From Effrenium voratum (Eukaryota > Sar > Dinophyceae > Suessiales > Symbiodiniaceae), in assembly GCA_963377175.1 (NCBI GenBank), contig CAUJNA010002946.1, forward strand, positions 726,764 to 790,763: 64,000 bases of DNA, read 5' to 3'. The translations under genes and the position numbers were made by a program. Below the pieces are notes generated by a model that saw nothing but the letters and a program-made list of their open reading frames with translations, ran no database searches and was not told the origin of the DNA. Numbering within the stretch: position 1 is the first letter of the stretch; every line of letters starts with the position of its first letter. Below, one piece after another: positions 55,125 through 63,000 of this stretch.

Positions 55125-56594
55125 TCACTCCTTGGCACATTCTTCCTTTGCTGTCAGGATTCGCTGAGCCAGATCGCCTTTCGCTGACCGCGTGAGCGCT
55201 GCGAGAATCTTCGTGTCTAGAGTCACGAATTTTCCCGGTTCGCCGAGCTCCTCCAACAGCTTTTTCTTGTCCTCGCGGTCAGACCAAACCTCCATGATCC
55301 AAGGCCAAGCCTCGTCTGGACGGTCAGATGCAGCGCGGACATCCTCACGAACCGATGTCTTCCATTCACGGTACGTTTCAGGAGTAGGCATCTCCTTGAA
55401 TCGCAACGTCTCGCTTTCGCGGGTTCTGGGCTTTTCATCGTTCGTGTGGCCTTTCACTAACTTCATCAACATTTTGGCGAAGGCTTCTTGACCGAGGTTA
55501 GGCCCGAGGCCATCACCTTCGTCTTCATCACCTTCGCCATCGCCATCATCATCAGGTGGCGGACCGCCAGGGGGCTTACCACCCTGCTTACGGTCAGTTG
55601 GCATTGGCCCCTGAGAGAATTGCAGGGGCGGGACCGGTGCACTTGTTTTCACCGGGGATCGGCTGCTACCTGATGGCTTTTCAGCTGGTCCTTGCGGATC
55701 GCGAGCATCTGCAGACAGTGCTTCGCTTTCGGCAGTTGGAATCACGCTGGGGGTATATTCAACCTCGTAACCGTCATAGGTAACAAGCGACCTCAACTTT
55801 TCCTTTGCATATTGAAATGGATTGGACATCGGGTCCAACATTGACCTTTGGGACCGAGCTGATTTCATGTCGTCGGTCATCAACTCTGGTGAATCCTCTC
55901 GGGTATCACCTACCCCTTTGGGCTTCGATCCAACCTCGCGGAGGTCGTGTTGCTTCTGATACCTCTTCAGCTCATCGAGCTCGTCCTGCAGAAGCCCGTT
56001 TTGGTAGGCCATCATGTCAATCATCCTGGTGTTCTTCGCTTCGACACGAGCTGTGTCATCGGCGTGCTTGGCGGCTTGCTCATGAAGGAGCTGCTGGGCC
56101 TCCGCCAGGGTGGATTCGATGGCTTGCCTAAACTCAGATGTTTTGTGTCTCATTTCCACTTCATGCGATGCTTGGGTGTTTTCCTCACACACTTGGCTTA
56201 TCCTAGCTTCGGCGAAGTTCACTTCTTGGATGAACTCATCGCTCACTCGCTGTTCGTATTCACGAATCCTATGCGACTGGGCTTGCACACATTCAGCGTA
56301 GTGTGCATGCAGCTGATTCTGTGCGACACGGAGCTCCTCACGGTTTTCCGCTTGCAAATGCGTGACAGCTGCTTGATGCAGGGCTTCGGCTTCAGACCTA
56401 ATGGCTGCATCATTCCCAAAAGCAAAGATTGCGGTATTGTACAGTTGAAGGGAATTCATCAGGGTGCGGTTATACTGCCCATTGGCGCTTGGCGCGAACA
56501 TTCGCGCACCGCCGCCGGTGGCGTTGTCGGAGCTAGCTCCGACAGCATCCACAGGCATGTTGGATCCATCAACAGGCACAAGGGAACCGTCCAT
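55125..56594 (-). CDS. Gag N-terminal region
   Basis: 489 codons from an ATG 33 nt inside the 5' LTR. An N-terminal coiled-coil (about residues 60-220, rich in Glu/Gln/Ala heptads) is followed by an acidic GDGEGDEDEGDG stretch and ETYREWKTSVREDVRAA, the start of a gag-like helical domain. It ends in TGA, possibly a CGA-to-TGA change, with gag resuming in frame. It should form the particle shell. Confidence 0.8.
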   Translation of the reverse strand: MDGSLVPVDGSNMPVDAVGASSDNATGGGARMFAPSANGQYNRTLMNSLQLYNTAIFAFGNDAAIRSEAEALHQAAVTHLQAENREELRVAQNQLHAHYAECVQAQSHRIREYEQRVSDEFIQEVNFAEARISQVCEENTQASHEVEMRHKTSEFRQAIESTLAEAQQLLHEQAAKHADDTARVEAKNTRMIDMMAYQNGLLQDELDELKRYQKQHDLREVGSKPKGVGDTREDSPELMTDDMKSARSQRSMLDPMSNPFQYAKEKLRSLVTYDGYEVEYTPSVIPTAESEALSADARDPQGPAEKPSGSSRSPVKTSAPVPPLQFSQGPMPTDRKQGGKPPGGPPPDDDGDGEGDEDEGDGLGPNLGQEAFAKMLMKLVKGHTNDEKPRTRESETLRFKEMPTPETYREWKTSVREDVRAASDRPDEAWPWIMEVWSDREDKKKLLEELGEPGKFVTLDTKILAALTRSAKGDLAQRILTAKEECAKE

Positions 56595-56610
56595 TGCTTA
56601 GAGCTAGGGG

Positions 56611-56626
56611 CCTACGGCTGATAACC
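56611..56626 (-). promoter_or_regulatory. Possible tRNA primer-binding site
   Basis: GGTTATCAGCCGTAGG on the minus strand, starting at the LTR edge. It resembles the initiator-Met type TGGTATCAGAGC but is not identical. Confidence 0.45.
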
Positions 56627-56769
56627 TATAGATTCAAGGGTTACCGGTTTGGGGCCCAAAAGAAAACAACAAACCGTCCAAGTGCGCTGCTCGCACATTT
56701 TCACGCTTGAACAGCCACACTGCGGATGCAACGGATGTAAAACCCCATAATGACCGATCAAATTCTTCA
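56627..56769 (-). repeat. 5' LTR, 143 bp
   Basis: 142 of 143 bases match the 3' LTR. It should contain the promoter; no obvious TATA box seen. Confidence 0.95.
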
Positions 56770-56774
56770 CATTA
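56770..56774. other. Target-site duplication, right copy
   Basis: CATTA, matching 45479-45483. Confidence 0.9.
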
Positions 56775-56804
56775 GTTTCCCCTTGAAACAATTCCAAACA
56801 AGCT

Positions 56805-56870
56805 AGCCTCCATTGGGGGTTCTCCCGAAGAATGGTTGGTTTCCTTTTGGTTTCTCCTCAAATACCCACA
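56805..56870. repeat. Dispersed palindromic intron repeat, helicase intron
   Basis: GAATGGTTGGTTTCCTTTTG GTTTCTCCTCAAATACCC, between helicase exon 3 and the retrotransposon. Confidence 0.5.
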
Positions 56871-56889
56871 AAGAGCGGGCCCGGCATTT

Positions 56890-58101
56890 TGAGAAGCCCT
56901 CATATGGGCCATGGTGTGCCAAGCGGCCCTTGTACTTCTCCGAAATGGACCACGGCAGGTACCCGGTGGTCTTCTCGAAGGGGAAGGGCTCATCAAAGGA
57001 CATGGCGGCACCTTTTTGGGCGATGTGGTTTGCTGGACCCAGCCGGTGGAACTTGGGTCTTTTTTGGTGTTGCGTTTTTCCCTTCAGCACGGATGGTGCC
57101 CCAAAAAACGCCACACCCATTTGCAGGGGACCCCTGATGTTGGCACAGCGCTGAGACTTGGCAGGGAAAGGGCCCAATGTTCATGCAAACACTTGATTGC
57201 TTCCTGGACTGCTTCCAGTGGCGTCCCCTGCCAGTTTCCCAAACGTTCCCAAAACGGCTGCCCCCAGTCCCTCCCCCCTCCCTCGACTGCAGAGTCCTTG
57301 CTATGCCCTGATTCTTGGGTTCACCCCCGACTCCTGGTTTCGCTCACAACAGGCTGGAAACCTAAGAAACCTGACCAGGCCCTCAACCCCACCCTGCCGC
57401 GCCCCGACCGCCCCGACCGCCCCAACCGCCCCAACCGCCCCAACCGCCAACCGCCCCGGCGGGCCGAGGCACAAAGCGTCGCCATGGCATCGCCCAGGCC
57501 AAAGAGCCAGTGCCCCATGAGCAGGGCCAAGCCCACCTTGGCGCGGGCGCTGTGCAGCTATACGCCAACCATATCTCTGCCATGGGGTTGGCACTGGGAT
57601 GTCTCCCCAAAAAGTAGGTTGGTTCCCTTTGACCTCCCTTTCCACACGGGCACCATGCCCAGCTCCATCAAAGACCAGCTGACCAAATGCTGCGGGGCGG
57701 TGGCCAACAAAGTTGGGAGGGTGACGCTTCAAGTCAGAACTCTGATTGGGCCCATTGCTAGTTGTTGGAGGAGGGAGGTCCGCGACGGCTTTGGTACAAG
57801 AAGTGCTCCAGAGCTGTGTGAAGACACAGTTGCAGGAAATGACAGCAGATGATAAGCCGCTGATGCGTCTTGCTGTGTCTCTTCTGTTCGGTTTCTGCAT
57901 CGCTGGCTGCCAAAGAGAACTTCAAATCCGGTTGGCCCAAAGGGTCATGTTTTAAGCACCTGAAATGGGAAACCTGACGACGCCTAGAATGAGAAGGGCC
58001 TTGGGAGAAGGCTTCGTGCCGAAGGGCGTGAGGGTCCAGCGGGAGCCTGGCCAAGATCCGGCCCAAGTTTGTGAGCTCCTGGTCCTCATCGATTGCCCTG
58101 C
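56890..58101 (-). CDS. DEAH-box RNA helicase (RHA/DHX type), three exons of a larger gene
   Basis: ATP-dependent RNA helicase; the exons cover the conserved region C-terminal to the helicase core (HA2 and start of the OB-like domain). In order: AIDEDQELTNLGRILARLPL DP (family pattern LTxLGxxLAxLPxDP); VGLALLMGHWLFGLGDAMAT LCAS (pattern GxxxxxxDxxxTxxA); and SFDEPFPFEKTTGYLPWSIS EKYKGR (pattern PF following). Exons upstream would lie right of 58101, now occupied by another retroelement region, and those downstream lie beyond the insertion at 45.5-56.8 kb. The motor domain itself is not in the window. Each visible intron holds one copy of the dispersed palindromic repeat. Confidence 0.8.
56895..57015 (-). 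CDS. Helicase exon c
   Basis: AAAAAG acceptor then AAMSFDEPFPFEKTTGYLPW SISEKYKGRLAHHGPYEGF. The 3' edge is approximate. Confidence 0.78.
57060..57130. repeat. Dispersed palindromic intron repeat, helicase intron b-c
   Basis: TTTTTCCCTTCAGCACGG ... TGCCCCAAAAAACGCCACAC CC. Confidence 0.5.
57395..57455. repeat. CCGCCCCAAC minisatellite
   Basis: Six to seven 9-10 bp units (CCCCGACCG / CCCCAACCG), directly at the start of the helicase intron after exon b. Confidence 0.85.
57475..57552 (-). CDS. Helicase exon b
   Basis: TGCACAG acceptor then RAKVGLALLMGHWLFGLGDA MATLCA with high GC3. A GGGGCGGTTG minisatellite starts right behind it. Confidence 0.8.
57595..57660. repeat. Dispersed palindromic intron repeat, helicase intron a-b
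   Basis: TCCCCAAAAAGTAGGTTGGT TCCCTTTGACC ... CACACGGGCACC. Confidence 0.55.
58035..58101 (-). CDS. Helicase exon a
   Basis: GCGCAG acceptor then AIDEDQELTNLGRILARLPL DP. The donor was not resolved. Confidence 0.8.
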
Positions 58102-58173
58102 GCTTCAGCCGGGGGTTGGGCAGAGAAAATGGATATGGTGACAAAGGTCCCAAATGGCACTCCTACACATGGT

Positions 58174-58191
58174 TCTCTCTCTCTCTCTCTC
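58174..58191. repeat. (CT)9 run at a composition boundary
   Basis: Nine CT units (GA on the minus strand). The sequence to the right switches sharply to the GTAGT-rich style of the second retroelement. A polypurine-tract role is possible but unproven. Confidence 0.75.
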
Positions 58192-58657
58192 GCTAAAATA
58201 CGTTGATACTTTACTTCTAGTGCAAGTGTTGTTCAGTTATCACAAACACAAATGTAGTCAGCCAGCATGCACTCTTTTCCTGGTAGACTCAAGGCCTGCA
58301 GTCGGGTAGTGTACATCATGCATGCACAAGTGACAAGTAGTGCAACATGATATTTGACACGGCCCCTTGGTTAAAAGACCTTGTAGTGTCCTTTAACCAT
58401 AGACCCAAAAGGTGGTATTGACAGTAGTGGCAAAAACGAATGCACATGTTGTTTGCCGATGCTACTGTAGCGAACAGGCATGTAGTCTCTTAAAAAAGAT
58501 GACCGAAGGTAGGTATCTACAGCGCTGCTGTCTGTAGTTCAACTAACCTTCAAATGATCAGAAAAGTGAAATTGCTGTACAAGAACCCTAGTTGGTTCTC
58601 AGTCATCTCGTAGTACGATGACGTAGTACAGCACGTAGTTGCAGCTCCACCTGGAGA
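58192..58657. other. Non-coding tail of the second retroelement region
   Basis: No open frame. It shares the G/T-rich, GTAGT-laden composition of the retroelement to the right. It may contain its 3' LTR, which cannot be confirmed because the other LTR is outside the window. Confidence 0.4.
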
Positions 58658-59227
58658 TCAGGTGTGCTTAGTCCAGTGTTGGACTCGGTAGTTCTGGACT
58701 TGGCTGATGCGGTAGTCCAAGCCTGCATAGTGGTTGGTAGTGAATGTGTTGAGGAAGTCTGGACCGCCACGAAGGCGGTTGTAGTCGCATTCCGGTGGTG
58801 CAAGTGCTTGGCCGGTGGTAGTGAGGTAGTTGTGGAGTAGTAGTTTGTGTTGCATGGAAAGATTTGTAGCCGTGAGGAGGGTGATGCCGTAGTAGGTGAC
58901 ACTTTTGTGTAGCATCGTGTTGATGGACTTGTAGTGGTGGTCTTGAAGTTGTTGTGGTTGGTCGAAGTAGTTGAGTAGTTCTGGTAGGTACAGGGGCATG
59001 TGATAGTTCCAAATGAAGTTGTTGGACAGGTTGAATGTAGTGGTGATCTGGTCCAAGTTGTAAGTGATTCGGTGTAGTCGTTGATGTAGCTGGCGTGTAG
59101 GTAGGTGGTGCTCATCTTTGATGGAAATCATGTGGCTCACGTAGTCGCGGCAGAAGTTGACGAGTTGTCCAGCGCTGACAAATCGTAGTAGAACTTCTGG
59201 TGGAATGTGTAGTTGGATGATGACCAT
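58658..59227 (-). CDS. Post-pol ORF b of the second retroelement, unknown function
   Basis: 189 codons from ATG at 59227: LHIPPEVLLRFVSAGQLVNF ... YNLDQITTTFNLSNNFIWNY ..., rich in Tyr, Asn, His, Leu and Thr because of the A/C-rich coding strand. No membrane span, signal or catalytic motif recognised. It begins 5 bp after the stop of the preceding ORF in another frame, so the two may once have been a single protein of about 375 residues. Confidence 0.5.
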   Translation of the reverse strand: MVIIQLHIPPEVLLRFVSAGQLVNFCRDYVSHMISIKDEHHLPTRQLHQRLHRITYNLDQITTTFNLSNNFIWNYHMPLYLPELLNYFDQPQQLQDHHYKSINTMLHKSVTYYGITLLTATNLSMQHKLLLHNYLTTTGQALAPPECDYNRLRGGPDFLNTFTTNHYAGLDYRISQVQNYRVQHWTKHT

Positions 59228-59231
59228 CGAG

Positions 59232-59792
59232 TTACTGGGTTGTGAGGTGTAGTGATGTAAGGTTGTAGTAGTAGAAGTTGACTGCCTCTGAAAGACGTAG
59301 GTGAAGAGGTAGTGAGTCGTAGTGTGGCATCCGTAGGTCTGAAGGTAGGTCGTGAACTGGTAGGTTGTAGTTGAGCTCGGGGATGGGTGTAGTTTGTTGT
59401 TGACTTAGTAGTTGGAACTCCTCGAGCGTCAAAGCCGCGTAGACCCTGAAGTAGTTCTGCTCCGGGTCGATCGCTGGAGTGTCGGGGATGTTGTTCTCAG
59501 TTGTAGTGAGGTGTGCCAAGATGTCGTCGGGTCTGTAGAAAGGTGCCGGTGTGGGTAGTTGGTGATTGAAGTTGTAGTTGAGGGAGTTGTAGGCCTCAGG
59601 TGGTGGAGTGGCCAAAGTAGCCATGCTGCCGGAGTCGGTAGTGCCCTGCCGATCCGGTGGTGTGAAAACACGGTCCGGTGTAGTACTGCCAGCCTGTTGT
59701 TCGACGGGCAGAGTAGTCTCTGGCGCTGATGTAGTAACCTCCATCGGCATGACATCCAGCGTAGTCGCATCCATGGGCGTAGTTCCAGCCAT
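59232..59792 (-). CDS. Post-pol ORF a of the second retroelement, unknown function
   Basis: 186 codons from ATG at 59792. The N-terminal 70 residues are Thr/Pro/Met-rich and likely disordered. They are followed by PAPFYRPDDILAHLTTTENN and YFRVYAALTLEEFQLLSQQQ. It shares the codon style of the pol ORF at 60.1-64 kb and lies just downstream of it in the same orientation. It could be an extra structural protein. An origin as gag of a further copy is not excluded. Confidence 0.5.
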   Translation of the reverse strand: MAGTTPMDATTLDVMPMEVTTSAPETTLPVEQQAGSTTPDRVFTPPDRQGTTDSGSMATLATPPPEAYNSLNYNFNHQLPTPAPFYRPDDILAHLTTTENNIPDTPAIDPEQNYFRVYAALTLEEFQLLSQQQTTPIPELNYNLPVHDLPSDLRMPHYDSLPLHLRLSEAVNFYYYNLTSLHLTTQ

Positions 59793-59799
59793 TGCTGGT

Positions 59800-60090
59800 A
59801 GTTTGGCCTATCGAGATGCAGTGAAACGGGGCAGACAGTAGTGAGCCAATGTTAGCTCACAAAAGCACATGCGGGCATGTAGTAAAACACAAAACAACAT
59901 GTAGTGTTGACTCAAGCCGCCAAAAGCCGCCAAAAGTGCAAGTGCAAATTACTGGTGGTTACAATTACTATTACTTGTAGTCACTGTTACTGTTACTGTT
60001 ACTTAAATGCAGGTAGTTACATATGGCCATATACAAACTGTTGTGATTGATGTGCAACAGTTGTGAAACAGTTGTTGTTCGTAGTGCTAA
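59800..60090. other. Spacer between pol and the post-pol ORFs
   Basis: No ORF. It contains a GCCGCCAAAA duplication near 59926 and a (TTACTG)n-like stretch at 59960-60003. Confidence 0.4.
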
Positions 60091-63000
60091 ACACGTATGC
60101 CAATGCTCTGTATGAGCCTCTGTAGTGTTTCTTTGCTAATGTATTTTGTGAACAAGTTTGAGCTGTTGTGTAGTGTGTTGATTTTGAGAAGTCTGATGAT
60201 GTCGTGCTTGATGAGGTCTTGTGTGTAGAGAAATTTAAGGTCGATGTGTTTTGCTCGTTTGCTAGTGCCTTGTCGTGTAGCAATGCTCTTGCCTGCCTGC
60301 TGTGGAGTCTGTGTGGGTGCGTAGATTTAGCTTGCTGCAATGTTGGTTTCAAGTAGGAAGTTTCTGAGGTGTAGTCCCTCATTGACTCCTGTGCAAATGG
60401 CGTAGAGTTCAGACTCTGCTGAGCTGAGTGCTATTGTAGCTTGTGTTCTGCTGCCAAGTGCAACTGTTGTTCCTAAAAAGATGATGTTGAAACCTGAAGT
60501 TGACTTCCTGGTAGTAGGGCATCCTGCCCAGTCGGCATCGACATGAACGTCGAGATCCAGGATGTTGTTAGTGTTTGCTCTGAGTGTTGTTGTTGGTTCT
60601 ATGGTGAATTTGTAGTGCTTGGTGCCGTTCAAGTAGCGTAGTAGATGTTTGACTCTCTTTTGTGAGAGCTCTGTAGGTGCTGTGAGGTCTCGTGCTAGTT
60701 CTTTTGTGGAGTATGCGATGTCTGGTCGTGTGTATGCTAACCACTGTAGTTTGCCAACAATCCTTCTGTACCTTTTGTGTTGTTCGTGGTCAAGTAGTGT
60801 TTCATCTTCTATTGTCGGTTTGTAGTGTGCAATTCCTGGAGTGTTCACTGGGTTGCAGTTGTTCATTCCAGACTCCTCGATCATGTTGTCGATGTAGGAG
60901 TCCTTTAGTCCCAGGTTGCAGTAGTTGCCAAAGTGGTCGATGTTTCTTCCAAGAAATTGTTGTGGTTTGCCAGGTTCGAGGTAGCCGATGTGCTTGAGTA
61001 GGACCTGCTTCTGGATGGCCTCGAAGGTGGAGTCGACAGTAGTCTTGTCACCAAGTACCAAGAGATCATCCACGTAGACCATGATGTAGCAGTCGCGAGT
61101 TGCATTGGTGTAGACGTTAGGTTCTGACTTTAGTCTTACAAAGCTGAGCTTTTGTAACACTTCAGCCAGGTAGTCCTGCCATGCTTTTGGTGAACTGCGT
61201 AGTCCATACATGGCTTTCTTTAGTCGCCAGATTTTGTCCTGTTGTGGACAAAGTTCTTTAGGTGGCCAAAGGTAGACGTCACGTTGTTTACCGTCGTGGT
61301 CTTTTGCGATGGGTGCGTGTAGAAATGCTGTAGAGACGTCGCCTAGTCGCGCGATCCAGTTTGGTCGTGACATTTGTAGTGCGAGAAGTGTCCGGAGTGT
61401 CGTGAACATTGGTGTAGAGGCGTAGACGGAGTCTTCGTCCTCGATCTTCTCTGTGTAGCCTTTTGCGACGATTCGACTTCGCACTCCTGGTCCTTTCTTC
61501 CTGTGTACCCATCTAGTAGGTATCGCTTCTCTTATGACGTTGTCGTCGACGGTAGACGCATCTACTTCGTCGTAGACGTCATGTAGCTTCATTTGATTTG
61601 ACTCGTGTTTCATTCCTTCCAGTAGTTGTGTTTCGTCGTAACCTTCGTTGTCGAAGATTATGGGTTGGTCTTCTGAGGTGTCGTCGTTTGTGTAGGATGT
61701 GATGAATTTGCCGTTGGGAAGTGTCACTGCGTTAATTTTCTGTCGTAGTGGTGGTGGTTCTTTGGTTGCTTGCTCCGTTGATCTGATTGTAGTGTCCTTT
61801 GAGGTCTTCTGTGCTTTTGTGGGTTGCATTACTTCTTCCGGAGTTAAACGTCGTAGTGTTTGTCGAGGTGGTGCTGGTAGTGGTGGATGTTGTCGTCCGG
61901 TTGGTGAAGTAGCCATCGGACTATCCGGTAGTGGTCGTGAACTTGACGTCGATGTTGACGGAAGTCGTGGAGGTGGTGTGGTGCGTTGTTGTTTTGTTGC
62001 GGGTTCCGCAACGATGTCGTCCGTAGCGTTCGTTTGTTGTCCGAAATCTTGCGTGGACCTTCTTTTCTCTGACGGTGGTAGTTGCGCATCCAACAGTGTT
62101 GCGAACGATGGGTTGTAGGTGTTCCGTCGTGGTGCCCACGGTGTGCCGGAAACTTTGTTCAATAGTGCGAGGTCGTATTTGAAGTCCGGTTGTAGTCTCC
62201 GCACTGTTCGTACCTTTTGTACGCCTGATTCCGTTGCGACGTAGTTTTCTCCGGTTTCGGAAACTTTTCCGAGCCAGATGCATTTCTGCATCCGTAGGTC
62301 TGCTTTTGGGAGTTTCTTGTGTTGTGGTGGAAGGTAGAGTAGTGTCTCGCCAAATTCGCAGATTGCTCGCTCGTAGTTTCTTCCCCAGCGGCGTTCGAAG
62401 CTTGTGTAGCCGTCTGAGTGAATGACGTAGCGATTTACCGTCCATGCTGCGTGTCGTACTATCCAAGGTAGTAGACAGTGCTTTGTGGACATCGTCATGC
62501 TGTAGTTGCTTTCAACCTGAGCTTTGACGACGCGGATTTGTCCGAGAAGTGTTCTATGTAGTCGCTCAACGCTTCCTTGACTGTTGCTGCTGTAGGATGG
62601 TGAATGTCGTACAGTCATTGAGCCGACTTTAGATGCTGTTGCTTGTAGTAGTGCATTGAGTGTGTCTTCGTTGTCGCTTTGTAGTATGCCGTGTGTTCTT
62701 CCGCATTCAAAGATGAATGCTTGTAGGTTGTTGATCATGTAGTCCATCATTGATGGTTTGTCCGGAACCAATACCGCCATGCACAGTTGTGTAGTAACAT
62801 CAACTGCCGTTAAGACTGGTATGGTCTTCGGATCTTGTTGTGATTTGATGTAGGCAAAATCCACTTGGATGATGGGTTGTCGTGATTGTTGTTTCTTGTA
62901 GTTGTCCTGGCGTCCTTTGCCTTGAACGCAAATTGGACACCAATTTCTGTATGGTAGGTGTGTCAAGTTGTGTTCTGCTATTTGTTGTGGAGTGGGCTGC

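Larger units (their letters stand above)
45484..56769 (-). mobile_element. Complete Ty1/copia LTR retrotransposon with three accessory domains, 11.3 kb
   Basis: It has matched 143-bp LTRs, a 5-bp duplication, a polypurine tract beside the 3' LTR and a very short leader (33 nt) before the gag ATG. Domain order (protease, integrase, RT, RNase H) defines the copia superfamily. Between RNase H and the 3' LTR are about 4.1 kb coding a methyltransferase-like domain, an SGNH-like ORF and a Tpt1/KptA domain, all in sense orientation. The last ORF stops only 18 bp before the polypurine tract, so the cargo is part of the element. Coding is broken by TGA at 55125 and 52777 and near 47555, and by frame changes near 54700, 52200, 51190, 50100, 47740 and 47570, so this copy is probably non-autonomous. 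One LTR mismatch suggests a recent insertion. Confidence 0.95.

Noticed and set aside
45654..56594. TGA read as an amino acid in this genome
   Set aside because: The in-frame TGAs coexist with frameshifts, and other genes here (the dehydrogenase, the exons at 32.7 and 43.3 kb) appear to end in TGA, so decay of the element is simpler.
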